From Jejuia sp043557195 (GTDB lineage: Bacteria; Bacteroidota; Bacteroidia; Flavobacteriales; Flavobacteriaceae): a stretch of DNA of 64,000 nucleotides. The DNA is taken from positions 1,612,001-1,676,000 of the forward strand of contig CP121314.1 in NCBI GenBank assembly GCA_043557195.1, in the 5' to 3' direction. Position 1 is the stretch's first letter. Each line of letters starts with the position of its first letter. The notes below the pieces were generated by a model. The model was not told where the DNA came from, did no database searches, and saw only the letters and a list, made by a program, of their open reading frames with translations. A program made the position numbers and the translations under genes. Of the stretch, positions 1 through 8,784 are shown one piece after another.

Positions 1-697
1 AAGCACCATTGGCAGCGCCTTTTTTAGTAAGTATGTTTAAAATTCCAGCTTTTCCTTCTGGGTCGTACTTAGAAGACGGCGCCGTTATAACCTCAACACG
101 TTCTATAGCATTTGCAGGCAATTGGGCTATTAAATTACTAGCATTACCTTGAATAGGTTTGCCATTGAGCAACACAACAAAACCTGTACTTCCACGAACA
201 CTAATTTCACCTTGACTATCCATACTTACCGATGGCAGGTTTCGAATCACATCAATACCAGAACCACCTTGAGCACTTTTAAATTTTGAAGCCTCAAATA
301 CCTGACGATCAATTTTATTTACAACCGTATTACGTTCCGCTTGAACAACAACTTCATTTAGTTGTGTACCTAAAACTAATTGGATAGTTCCTAAATCAAC
401 TGTTTCGCCTTTACTATTAACATCAATATTGTCTATTCGTTTTTTCTCATATCCTAAAAACGAAGCCTCTAAATAATAGGAACCTTTTTTAATATCTTCA
501 ATCTGAAAATCACCATTTTCGTTGGAAATAACTCCTGCAATTAGTGTTTTATCTTCAGAATTAAATAAGGCCGCAGTGGCATACTCCAGTGGTGTGTTTT
601 GTTCATCAACTATTCTGCCTTTAATTTGAGATACCCCAAAATAAACGTTAGCCAAACAAAAAAATAACAAAAACCAATTCTTAGTTTTTTTAAACAT
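1..697 (-). CDS. Outer-membrane beta-barrel (TonB-receptor-like) protein, N-terminal part
   Basis: Partial gene running off the left edge; about 232 codons are visible from the ATG at 697. The protein begins with a signal peptide (MFKKTKNWFLLFFCLANVYFG). A carboxypeptidase-D-regulatory-like beta-sandwich follows (IKGRIVDEQNTPLEYATA... around residues 24-105), then a TonB-plug-like segment (VVNKIDRQVFEASKF..., GGSGIDVIRNLPSVSMDSQGEISVRGS, LNGKPI). This order is typical of the Bacteroidota outer-membrane beta-barrel family related to SusC/TonB-dependent receptors. The barrel itself lies outside the window, so the substrate cannot be inferred. A TAnnTTTG element lies 33 bp upstream of the start. 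Confidence 0.85.
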   Translation of the reverse strand, partial: MFKKTKNWFLLFFCLANVYFGVSQIKGRIVDEQNTPLEYATAALFNSEDKTLIAGVISNENGDFQIEDIKKGSYYLEASFLGYEKKRIDNIDVNSKGETVDLGTIQLVLGTQLNEVVVQAERNTVVNKIDRQVFEASKFKSAQGGSGIDVIRNLPSVSMDSQGEISVRGSTGFVVLLNGKPIQGNASNLIAQLPANAIERVEVITAPSSKYDPEGKAGILNILTKKGAANGA

Positions 698-729
698 ATT
701 GCCGTTTATTAATTCAATAATTTCGATTG

Positions 730-737
730 CAAATCTA
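730..737 (-). promoter_or_regulatory. Candidate -7 element (TAGATTTG) of the barrel-protein gene
   Basis: On the minus strand the sequence TAGATTTG matches the Bacteroidota -7 consensus TAnnTTTG and lies 33 bp upstream of the ATG at 697. No convincing -33 TTG was seen at the right spacing, so the call rests on the -7 match and position only. Confidence 0.4.
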
Positions 738-820
738 AGTAAAGAATATTAGGATTTTAAGGGAAAATAAATGATAATTTGAATCTCACGAAAAATTGAT
801 ATTTCAAAAGAAGTGCTACA

Positions 821-2590
821 TTAAACTTCTGCCTTTTTATCTAATAATGAATCATACTTTGCATAAAGTAATTCGGCTACTTCAATTAGTTTTCTGATTA
901 TATCATTTACGTTAGCATAGTCATTAAATAGAGATGATGCCTCTTCAGCGGTAATTAAATCTTTTCGTATTAATCTATCTATAGATTTATTACTCTGTCT
1001 AAGGTTAGCTACAGCATCACCTTTAAGTTTTTTTAGCTTTTCTCCGTGTTTTTCTACTTCGTTCTCTGTTCTAAACAAATGTATCACACGCAGCACCTTT
1101 GTTATCTTTTTTCTATAAGTATCATATTCCTTTTGTAAATATGAGTTATCGGTACTTAGCGCCATAGTAATATTCTTATTCAGTTCGCTAGAATGTTTTA
1201 GTATTTCGACCATTTTTCTGTTGGCAATTTTAATATCAGTAACTGCCTTTATCTGCTTATTATTGAGTCTTAGAGAGCCTTGAACTATAGACGCATGCTT
1301 AATTATTTCACCATAAATTGTTTTTACTTTAGAATAATATAACTCGTCCACATTAACATGAAAATCATCTTTAGATTTTTCAATAACTGATTTTAGTTTT
1401 TCATCAGATGTTATATCGCCTCTATGAATATTTACGGCATGCGCAACAATTTCAAAAATACTTTTCTTGTATAAGTATTTTGATTCTTTTAGCAGCGCGA
1501 CAATGGCAGTTCCTGGAAATTTTAATACAGCAGCATTGAGATATTTAGGTTCGTGAATATCTTTATTGTACTCCGCTTTATTGAAAAATCTCAATAAGAA
1601 ACGCTCCAGTCTCTTAATAAATGGCAACATAATTATAACACCCAAAACATTAAAAATGGTATGAAACAATGCTAACTTCAAGACATAGTTTGTTGGTACT
1701 ATTTGAAGGCTATCAGATAAAATATTCACAAGTCTTGCCAATGGGAAGATAAGAGCAATGGCAACTAAACCTGTAATTGTATTGAATATAAAATGCGCAG
1801 TAGCTAATCTTTTACCTGCACTATTAGAACCTAAAGCGCCAAGAACTGCCGTTATAGTAGTTCCTATATTTGCGCCAATTGCAAGTGCTAGTGCATTCTC
1901 ATATTCAATTTGTCCTGCCGATAAGGCGGTTAAAATTAAAGCGAGCGTTGCACTACTAGATTGTAAAACAGTAGTAATGATTATTCCCAAGCCTGTATAG
2001 ATGAGTACTCCTAGATATCCTTCAACAGCATACTGAGATAAATCGATGTATTGCTTAAAAACCTCAAACCCTTCTTTCATATAATGAATACCAAGAAAGA
2101 AAAAGCCAAGGCCAGCTAATACGTTTCCAAAACCTTTAAGTGTAGCTTTTTTTTGAAAAGAAAAGATGATACCAAAAACAAGCATTGGCATTGCTAAAGC
2201 TGATATTTTTATTTTAAGCCCAAAGCCTGCTACCAACCACGCTGTAGCTGTTGTACCAATATTAGCCCCAAAAATTAAGCCCAAACCTCCAGCAAGAGAA
2301 ATAAGTCCTGCACTAATAAATGATATTGTAATTACTGAAACTAATGAGCTAGATTGCATTAGAGCCGTTGCAAATGCCCCAGCAGCAATACTTTTATATA
2401 ACTTATCAGTAGCTTTTCGTAATATATTTTGAAGAGGTCCTTTGGTAAAAACTCTAAAACCTTCCTCGAGCATTATCATACCAAAAAGTAAAATAGCAAC
2501 TCCTGCAGAAATGGTTTGAAAGTTGGGATTTAGATATAACGACACACCTAAAACAACCAAGAGTATAACAAAAACACTATTCCTAAACAT
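821..2590 (-). CDS. Na+/Pi cotransporter family protein with C-terminal PhoU-like region
   Basis: 589-aa inner-membrane protein of the NptA/PF02690 type. The first ~340 residues are strongly hydrophobic. They contain the duplicated hallmark of the family: QSSS (ALMQSSSLVSV and TVLQSSSATLAL), each followed by a GANIGTT motif (GANIGTTATA and GANIGTTITA), which marks the two inverted-repeat halves. The last ~240 residues are charged and helical, resembling the PhoU-like tail found in bacterial members. Expected role: sodium-coupled phosphate (or related anion) transport. It is a stand-alone gene; the next gene upstream is divergent (OmpA lipoprotein). The start is the ATG at 2590, directly before the first hydrophobic helix. 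Confidence 0.88.
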   Translation of the reverse strand: MFRNSVFVILLVVLGVSLYLNPNFQTISAGVAILLFGMIMLEEGFRVFTKGPLQNILRKATDKLYKSIAAGAFATALMQSSSLVSVITISFISAGLISLAGGLGLIFGANIGTTATAWLVAGFGLKIKISALAMPMLVFGIIFSFQKKATLKGFGNVLAGLGFFFLGIHYMKEGFEVFKQYIDLSQYAVEGYLGVLIYTGLGIIITTVLQSSSATLALILTALSAGQIEYENALALAIGANIGTTITAVLGALGSNSAGKRLATAHFIFNTITGLVAIALIFPLARLVNILSDSLQIVPTNYVLKLALFHTIFNVLGVIIMLPFIKRLERFLLRFFNKAEYNKDIHEPKYLNAAVLKFPGTAIVALLKESKYLYKKSIFEIVAHAVNIHRGDITSDEKLKSVIEKSKDDFHVNVDELYYSKVKTIYGEIIKHASIVQGSLRLNNKQIKAVTDIKIANRKMVEILKHSSELNKNITMALSTDNSYLQKEYDTYRKKITKVLRVIHLFRTENEVEKHGEKLKKLKGDAVANLRQSNKSIDRLIRKDLITAEEASSLFNDYANVNDIIRKLIEVAELLYAKYDSLLDKKAEV

Positions 2591-2728
2591 GTAATACCTT
2601 TTGAATATTAGAAGAATGAGCTACACAAGATAAACTTTTTGATTTAAAATATAATTAACAAAAAAATCGTATTTCAACGTCCATATCGATACTTTAATCG
2701 TACATACAACAAACCTAAAGTTATTATT

Positions 2729-3592
2729 ATGAAGAAAATTTCAATTATGCTATTAATAGCAGCGACTACATTTTCATGTGTTGCTAAGAAAAAATACTTA
2801 GCACTTCAACAAGAAAATGGAGAGATTAAAAGTGAATTACAGAAAACAAGAGTAGCGAAAGAAGATTTAGAGGCTAAGTTTGATAAAATTCAATCACGTG
2901 TTGATGCCTATAATTCTAAAATCGCAACACTTAAGCAAGAAAATGACACCAAATTGGATGCTGTTGGCAATGTAGCAGTTATATCCAACGACACCAAAGT
3001 AAAAATGCGTGAAACATTGAAAAATGTTAACGCTGAAAAACTAGCGCAAGCCAAAACCCTTAAAGACTCTATGAATTTAGCGGTAGCTTACAACCTAGAA
3101 AAAACAATTAGCGAGAGTAATATTGATGAAGATGAAGACTTTGCTGTAAACATCAATGAAACTGTAGTAATGATTTCGATTGCAGACGACATGCTGTTTA
3201 ATACTGCAAGCTATAGATTGAGCTCAAAAGCCGACAATGTGCTAAAAAAATTAGCTGATGTTATCAATTCTGAACCTAGTTTAGATGTTATGGTTGAAGG
3301 CCATACTGATGCTAGAACTATAAAAACAGATTTTCTTGCTGACAACTGGGATTTGAGTGTAATGAGAGCGACTTCAGTAGTACGCAAACTACAAGAAAAA
3401 TATAATGTTTCTCCAGAAAAATTGATCGCGGCAGGTAGAAGTAGTTACCAACCTATTGCTGATAATGATTCAAGAGAAAACAGAGCAAAAAACAGACGCA
3501 CAAGAATTATTATTCTACCAAACATTAATAAGTTCTTTGCTTTAATGTCTGAAAACGATAATACTGTTGCTGAAAACAACATATTAGATTAA
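2729..3592 (+). CDS. OmpA-family lipoprotein with N-terminal coiled coil
   Basis: 287 aa. A lipoprotein signal ends at TTFSC (Cys17). A charged heptad-rich stretch follows (about residues 20-75, LALQQENGEIKSELQKTRV...), predicted to be coiled coil. The C-terminal OmpA-like peptidoglycan-binding domain (about residues 145-265) carries the diagnostic VEGHTDAR, NWDLSVMRATSVV and NRAKNRRTRI segments, with the Asp and Arg that bind diaminopimelate in this family. Probable role: anchoring the outer membrane to peptidoglycan. It is monocistronic, followed by two intrinsic terminators. Similar coiled-coil/OmpA lipoproteins are common in Flavobacteriia. Confidence 0.88.
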   Translation: MKKISIMLLIAATTFSCVAKKKYLALQQENGEIKSELQKTRVAKEDLEAKFDKIQSRVDAYNSKIATLKQENDTKLDAVGNVAVISNDTKVKMRETLKNVNAEKLAQAKTLKDSMNLAVAYNLEKTISESNIDEDEDFAVNINETVVMISIADDMLFNTASYRLSSKADNVLKKLADVINSEPSLDVMVEGHTDARTIKTDFLADNWDLSVMRATSVVRKLQEKYNVSPEKLIAAGRSSYQPIADNDSRENRAKNRRTRIIILPNINKFFALMSENDNTVAENNILD

Positions 3593-3613
3593 TTAATCCA
3601 TTTATTTAATATC

Positions 3614-3647
3614 AAAAAAGCATCACGCCCTTACGTGATGCTTTTTT
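3614..3647. terminator. Bidirectional intrinsic terminator after the OmpA lipoprotein
   Basis: Perfect 14-bp inverted repeat (AAAAAAGCATCACG / CGTGATGCTTTTTT) with a six-base loop and T-tract, 22 bp after the OmpA stop. Confidence 0.85.
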
Positions 3648-3691
3648 ATTCTTATGTCCAGACCCTAAAATAAGTTGACACAAATACAAAC

Positions 3692-3722
3692 AAAAAAGCA
3701 TCTCAATTCGAGATGCTTTTTT
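3692..3722. terminator. Bidirectional intrinsic terminator downstream of nrdA
   Basis: Inverted repeat AAAAAAGCATCTC / GAGATGCTTTTTT with a five-base loop, between the convergent OmpA and nrdA genes. Its T-tract on the minus strand suits nrdA termination. The GCATC core resembles the neighbouring terminator, so the pair may have arisen by duplication. Confidence 0.8.
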
Positions 3723-3775
3723 ACAAATTTGGGGTTCCCTCTTTCGAGGGAACTGTATCCCAATACTAATTTATT

Positions 3776-5572
3776 TTACCCTTCACAACTCGCACACTCT
3801 TTTTTCTGTTTGAATTTTTGAGCGGCATTCATACTATGTTGATAGTATAAAGACTTTAAACCTAATTTCCACGCAGTAACATAAATCTTATTGATGTCTT
3901 TTACTGGCATATCTGGATGCACAATAATGTTTACTGATTGTCCTTGGTCTATATGATTTTGTCTGTTTGCAGCTTGATACACAATAGTTAATTGATCTAT
4001 TTCAGAATAGGTTTTAAACACATCACGTTCTTGCTCTGATAAAAACTCTAAATGCTGAACAGAACCATCATGGTCGCGAATACTACGCCATACCTCTGGT
4101 GTATTTTGTCCTTTTTCTTCTAAGACATTTTCTAAGTATGGATTTTTAATTGTGGTTTTAATTTTAGCAATATCTTTCACATAGATATTAGACCAAATAG
4201 GCTCAATACCTTGAGAAACTTGGCCTAAAATAAATGCTGAAGATGTTGTAGGCGCAATAGCATTTAGGGTAGCATTACGTCTGCCATAACCTTTTAAAAC
4301 TTCTGGCTCACCAAATAATTCGGCTAATTCTTTTGATGCTTTATAAGACTTCTCTTCTATAGTTTTGAATATTTCACTATTCAAATTAAATGCTTCAGCA
4401 CTATCAAATGGCAACATTTTAGATTGTAATAAAGAATGCCATCCTAAAGCACCTAAACCTAAAGCTCTATTAGATTTTGCAAAATTATAGGCACGCTCCA
4501 TAAACATAAATGTCTGTCTGTCATCTAAATCATCTGAATCCCTAAACTCTTCAAGTTTTTGAGTAAACTCCGTAATTACAGCATCTAAAAAATACACCAT
4601 GGTCTCCACAGCATCAGTGTCCTTCCATTTATCGTAGTGCAGTAAATTCACAGAAGATAACACACATACAAAAGACCATTCATCATTTGAAGGTAGCATG
4701 ATTTCAGTACATAAATTACTTGCTACAATTTTGTGATTTTTATCTTTATAAACATCTGCAGCTTGGTTGTTGGCCTTGTCCTTAAAGAAAATATATGGAT
4801 ACCCTATTTCACCTCTACGTTGTATTACTTTTGCCCAAATAGAACGTTTTTCAACATCACCTGCAATCATTTCCTCCATCCATTTATCAGTTACACTCAC
4901 ACCGTGTGTTAACTCTTGAATGGAATTCCCTTCTGTACCTATTTCTAAAAACTCATTAATATCTGGATGCTCAACAGGCAGATAGGGAGAAAAACGCCCT
5001 CGTCTTACAGAACCTTGACTTACAACATCTACCATTTTTTCAAAAAGCTGCATAATATGTACCGCTCCTGAAGACGACCCATTATTCTTAACTGGTGCAC
5101 CTCTATGTCTTAAGTTTCCAAAATACCCTGATGTTCCACCACCTAATTTAGACATCATACCTACTTCTGATTGAGTATAAAGAATATTACCCATATCATC
5201 TGCGATATTAGAACCAAAACAACTTATTGGTAAACCTCTCTTTTTCCCGAAATTAGACCAAACTGGTGAAGCTAAAGAGAAAAACCCTTCAGACATATAC
5301 CCATAAAACTTATCAGCATAACCGTCAATTTTTAAAATTTGTTCCGCTCTTTCAGCAATCTCACGAATTCTTTCTTCTGGCGTTGCATCATCTGTTAAAT
5401 ACCCTGATGCTAAAAATTTACGGCTATTTTCGGTTAACCATTCAAACTTTGGACTAGCTGCAGTTTGGTTAACATTTTTAATCTGTTCTTTTCTGGCATT
5501 TACAAGTTGGTCGTAGCTTGATTGTTTTTCGGTTTTGTTGTCTTGGTCTTGAGGGTGTGTGTTAATTTTCAT
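3776..5572 (-). CDS. nrdA: Class I ribonucleotide reductase, catalytic (alpha) subunit
   Basis: 598 aa. Reduces ribonucleoside diphosphates to deoxy forms. Visible family features are the redox Cys in PISCFGSN (Cys118), the active-site NLCTEIMLPSN (Cys288, Glu290), the partner Cys303 in SFVCVLSS, the specificity-site region around LGGGTSGYFG, and the C-terminal redox pair CASC (Cys593/Cys596). It is short compared with E. coli NrdA (about 760 aa) and has no N-terminal ATP-cone. That regulatory domain is instead on the beta subunit encoded immediately upstream (3 bp gap, same operon). This arrangement is known for a Bacteroidota class I subgroup. Confidence 0.97.
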   Translation of the reverse strand: MKINTHPQDQDNKTEKQSSYDQLVNARKEQIKNVNQTAASPKFEWLTENSRKFLASGYLTDDATPEERIREIAERAEQILKIDGYADKFYGYMSEGFFSLASPVWSNFGKKRGLPISCFGSNIADDMGNILYTQSEVGMMSKLGGGTSGYFGNLRHRGAPVKNNGSSSGAVHIMQLFEKMVDVVSQGSVRRGRFSPYLPVEHPDINEFLEIGTEGNSIQELTHGVSVTDKWMEEMIAGDVEKRSIWAKVIQRRGEIGYPYIFFKDKANNQAADVYKDKNHKIVASNLCTEIMLPSNDEWSFVCVLSSVNLLHYDKWKDTDAVETMVYFLDAVITEFTQKLEEFRDSDDLDDRQTFMFMERAYNFAKSNRALGLGALGWHSLLQSKMLPFDSAEAFNLNSEIFKTIEEKSYKASKELAELFGEPEVLKGYGRRNATLNAIAPTTSSAFILGQVSQGIEPIWSNIYVKDIAKIKTTIKNPYLENVLEEKGQNTPEVWRSIRDHDGSVQHLEFLSEQERDVFKTYSEIDQLTIVYQAANRQNHIDQGQSVNIIVHPDMPVKDINKIYVTAWKLGLKSLYYQHSMNAAQKFKQKKECASCEG

Positions 5573-5575
5573 GGT

Positions 5576-6850
5576 TTAAAAAAGGTCGTCACTGGTTATA
5601 CTTTTTGTTCTTTTACTGTAGTTAATGGATCTTTTAACGAAGAAATCGCCGTGTTTTGTTCCTATAATTTCGTCATCAAACCACTCTGTTTGAGCGATTA
5701 ATGTTTCGTCTATTTCAAAAATTTTGTCTATACCTATACTCTCTAAAGAATCATTAAAACGTTTCTTAATAAACTCATTAACAACAGCTTTAGGTAAGAA
5801 ATCTAATTCTCCTTGTTCAAAAATCCAATCGATAATATCGCTTTCAGCATTGTAAGCTTCTTGACATATAGTTTGAATTTTTACATTATAGTCTTCACCA
5901 AACCATTCTGGATTCTCTTTTTTAATGATTTTAATAACGTCAATTCCAAAATCACCATGAATTTGCTCTTCTTTTGAAGTCGCCTCTACCACATTGGAGA
6001 TACCTTTCAGCATATTTTTATGCTTATTGAAGGCCATGATTATTAAAAATTGAGAAAACAACGACACATGCTCAATAAAGAGAGAAAACAATAAAATAGA
6101 CTCTGCATATTCTTGTATGTTTTCACTTTTAGAATTTTTAAGAGCAGTCTCTAAATAATGTACACGCCTCATAATTACAGGCTTCTTTTTTAGAGCCTTA
6201 AACTCTTCATTAAGCCCTAATATTTCCAAAAGATGAGAATACGCATCATGATGACGCACTTCACTTTCGGCAAATGTTGAACCTACAGAACCTATTTCTG
6301 GTTTTGGCATTTTTTGGTAAATATCACCCCAAAACGATTTAACCGCTACTTCTATTTGAGAAATAGCCAACATAGTGTTTTTTATCGCCGATCTTTCAGT
6401 ATCACTAAGTTGTGCTTTAAAATCTTGAATATCACTAGTAAAATTGAATTCAGTATGAATCCAGTACGAATGTCTTATAGCATTTACATACTCGTATAAA
6501 TCTGGATATTCGTAAGGCTTTAAATTGATACGCTTCTCAAAAATATTAGTTTGTCTTTTTCTAGCTTGCTCGTCTCTATATAAAATGTAAGCTTTAGCTG
6601 CATTATGAAATGCGCTATCCATTAGCTTGTCTTCTACAATATCTTGAACTTGTTCTACTGTAGGCACATACCTTGCATCTAGTGCTTTTCTAGCCAATAG
6701 AGATTCAAAAACCCTATCTGAAATATCTTTGGCGTCTTGTCTTGTCCCATGGTTTACTGAAAGCATTGCTTTTTCAATAGCACTAGTAATTTTGTCTATT
6801 TCAAAAGGCGTAGTCTCGTAATCTCTTTTAATAATGTGTGTTATTTCCAT
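5576..6850 (-). CDS. nrdB: Class I ribonucleotide reductase, radical-generating (beta) subunit with N-terminal ATP-cone
   Basis: 424 aa from the ATG at 6850. An upstream in-frame ATG at 6919 would add 23 residues unlike the family, and the ATP-cone begins right at MEITHIIKRDYETTPFEI. Residues 1 to about 95 form an ATP-cone, the overall-activity domain normally found on NrdA. The rest is a ferritin-like NrdB. Putative dimetal ligands are Glu167, Glu197 and His200 (ESEVRH), Glu260, Glu295 and His298 (EEQIH). A Tyr204 sits where E. coli has radical Tyr122. In the Leeuwenhoekiella blandensis enzyme such a cone switches activity off through beta-subunit oligomerisation when dATP binds, and a manganese cofactor was reported. 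The metal here is unknown. Confidence 0.96.
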   Translation of the reverse strand: MEITHIIKRDYETTPFEIDKITSAIEKAMLSVNHGTRQDAKDISDRVFESLLARKALDARYVPTVEQVQDIVEDKLMDSAFHNAAKAYILYRDEQARKRQTNIFEKRINLKPYEYPDLYEYVNAIRHSYWIHTEFNFTSDIQDFKAQLSDTERSAIKNTMLAISQIEVAVKSFWGDIYQKMPKPEIGSVGSTFAESEVRHHDAYSHLLEILGLNEEFKALKKKPVIMRRVHYLETALKNSKSENIQEYAESILLFSLFIEHVSLFSQFLIIMAFNKHKNMLKGISNVVEATSKEEQIHGDFGIDVIKIIKKENPEWFGEDYNVKIQTICQEAYNAESDIIDWIFEQGELDFLPKAVVNEFIKKRFNDSLESIGIDKIFEIDETLIAQTEWFDDEIIGTKHGDFFVKRSINYSKRTKSITSDDLF

Positions 6851-7326
6851 GTGTTGGTATAGGTTAAATATTGACGTACAAAATCCTGCGGGTAACCCCG
6901 TAAAATAGGCCAAAAACATGGCTTATTCTTTTAAAACTTTATTGAAAAACACCCTTTTGATAAAAATGGCTTCAACAAAGATTATAAATTGTAAAATGCA
7001 TTTTGATGAAACTTAAAATACATTTTTAACAAGTTTATTAACAAGCTAAAGTTGTGTTTTTACCCAGAATTGAGTGGAACAAAGATTGCAAAATGATTAA
7101 TACGTTTTTACATAAGTCGAAAAACGTTTTCAACAAGTTTTTAACAAAAAAATAATTGCTTGAGAATCAATAAGTTTACAAAAAAAATAACTTAATATAT
7201 TGAAAATCAATATTTTATGTTTTTTTAAAGTCCAAAAAGTTTACAAAAAATTTAAAGTTTAATTCCTGTACAAACCTTGTATTTACAAGACTTTTTAGGG
7301 TGTTTTTAGTGCAGTTTTTCAGGTTG
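6851..7326. other. AT-rich intergenic region upstream of nrdB
   Basis: 476 bp without a credible gene, serving as the nrdBA upstream region. It is very AT-rich. It repeats the word AACAAG at 7028-7033, 7040-7045 and 7132-7137, and has several GTTTACAAAAAA-like runs between about 7170 and 7290. No clear TAnnTTTG box and no convincing NrdR box was found. The long leader suggests regulated expression of nrdBA, but no specific site can be named. Confidence 0.5.
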
Positions 7327-7890
7327 TTAAAAGGTTTTTGCAACCTTTTCTAATTCGGCATACCAATCTTCACCAAATTTCCTTATAAGCGCTTCTTTTA
7401 CGAATTTATAAATAGGAACTTGTAATTCTTTTCCAAGCGAACAGGCATCATCACAAATTTGCCATTTATGATAATTCACACCTGAAAATTCGGTATAATC
7501 TCTTACTCTTATAGGGTATAAATGACAAGAAATTGGTTTCTTCCAAGATATTTCACCTTGATTGTAGGCCTCCTCAATACCACACAGCGCCACTTTATTT
7601 TCATCAAAAATTACATATGCGCAATCGGCACCATTAATTAAAGGAGTTTCTAACTCTCCGTCCTCGGTTGTTATAGAAGCCCCTTGTTTTTCTATGGCAT
7701 CAATACCTTCTTTTCGTAAAAAGGGTTTTACCTTGGGGTAAATTTCATCTAAAATAGCTACTTCCTCTTTATCTAAAGGTGCTCCAGCATCACCGTCAAC
7801 ACAACAAGCACCTTTACATGCACTGAGGTTGCACAAGAAATCTTTCTTAATAATATCTTCGGAAACAATGGTTTTTCCTAGCTGAAACAT
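7327..7890 (-). CDS. DUF3109 family cysteine-rich protein
   Basis: 187 aa, cytoplasmic, no signal or membrane segment. The N-terminus carries the family signature (FLCNLSACKGACCVDGDAGAPL, Cys at about residues 20, 25, 29, 30). Later Cys/His residues (CAYV, ALCGIEEA, SCHLYPIRV, QICDDACSLG) suggest a metal or Fe-S site. It matches the DUF3109 family, widespread in Bacteroidota and distantly like YkgJ-type CxxCxxxCC proteins. The biochemical function is unknown. It is transcribed away from the divergent MarC gene and upstream of nothing obviously related. Confidence 0.85.
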   Translation of the reverse strand: MFQLGKTIVSEDIIKKDFLCNLSACKGACCVDGDAGAPLDKEEVAILDEIYPKVKPFLRKEGIDAIEKQGASITTEDGELETPLINGADCAYVIFDENKVALCGIEEAYNQGEISWKKPISCHLYPIRVRDYTEFSGVNYHKWQICDDACSLGKELQVPIYKFVKEALIRKFGEDWYAELEKVAKTF

Positions 7891-7995
7891 GGTTAGAAAT
7901 ATTGAGTTGCAAAAATAGTTAAACTTTCAATTTTTTTGATGTTGCGGTTTGATAATAAATATAGACCTTTGCAAAAATTTTAATCGTTTAAAGTT

Positions 7996-8577
7996 ATGCA
8001 GCTTAATTTTAAGGAGATTATTACCGCTTTTATGATTTTGTTTGCCGTAATTGATATTGTAGGTAATATTCCTATTGTAATTGATTTACGTAAAAAAGTA
8101 GGTCATATCCAAAGTGGAAAGGCATCCATTATAGCCGGATGCATTATGGTATTGTTTTTATTTTTAGGAAAAAGCATTTTAAACCTTATTGGCATTGACG
8201 TCAACTCTTTTGCCGTTGCGGGTGCTTTTATTCTATTTTTTATTGCTTTAGAGATGATTTTGGGCATTACACTATATAAACAAGAGGAAACCAATCCAAT
8301 GACAGCCTCTATTTTTCCATTGGCATTTCCATTAATGGCAGGCCCAGGTAGCTTAACAACCTTATTGTCCTTACGTGCAGAATTTAGAGTTGAAAACATT
8401 ATTATCGCTATAATCCTAAATGTTATTTTTATCTTTATAGTACTAAAAACATCATCTAGAATCGAACGCTTTTTAGGCGCTAACGGCATCAATATTATTA
8501 GAAAAGTATTTGGGGTTATTTTACTAGCTATTGCCGTAAAGCTTTTTACTCAAAATATTAAAGCCTTGTTTATATAA
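7996..8577 (+). CDS. MarC family integral membrane protein
   Basis: 193 aa with six predicted membrane segments. It shows MarC-family features, including the N-terminal FAVIDIVGNIPIVIDL segment and the central FPLAFPLMAGPGSLTTLL loop. Family members have been named NAAT transporters, but no transport role is firmly established. It heads a tight three-gene cluster: a 3-bp gap to a small membrane protein, whose stop overlaps the start of a flavoprotein. Confidence 0.9.
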   Translation: MQLNFKEIITAFMILFAVIDIVGNIPIVIDLRKKVGHIQSGKASIIAGCIMVLFLFLGKSILNLIGIDVNSFAVAGAFILFFIALEMILGITLYKQEETNPMTASIFPLAFPLMAGPGSLTTLLSLRAEFRVENIIIAIILNVIFIFIVLKTSSRIERFLGANGINIIRKVFGVILLAIAVKLFTQNIKALFI

Positions 8578-8580
8578 ATC

Positions 8581-8784
8581 ATGAAATATATAGCATACAC
8601 CATTATAGTACTAGCCTTAGCCTTAGGTATTTTTAACGCCACAAAACTAGATTTTAATGCACTTTTTGAAGGTGAAAGTATCGTTGGTGTTATCACCATT
8701 TTAGCATCACTTTGTGCGATAGTGTTAATGTTGATTTTACTAACATCTAAGCGTATTGAAGAAAAATTAAAACAAAAAAAGTAA
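8581..8784 (+). CDS. Small two-helix membrane protein, unknown
   Basis: 67 aa. Two hydrophobic segments (about residues 3-20 and 35-54) are separated by a short acidic loop, and a Lys-rich tail follows. No recognised family. It lies 3 bp after the MarC-family gene, and its TAA overlaps the ATG of the next gene (TAATG), so translational coupling is likely. Confidence 0.75.
   Translation: MKYIAYTIIVLALALGIFNATKLDFNALFEGESIVGVITILASLCAIVLMLILLTSKRIEEKLKQKK

Noticed and set aside
3614..3722. Short repeat or CRISPR-like pair around GCATC stems
   Set aside because: Two ordinary terminators of convergent genes explain both copies.
6851..6919. 23-residue N-terminal extension of NrdB
   Set aside because: The ATP-cone begins exactly at the internal Met; the extension has no family counterpart.
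6851..7326. NrdR boxes upstream of nrdB
   Set aside because: Only partial palindromes such as TTAATATATTGA; nothing close to the paired NrdR consensus.
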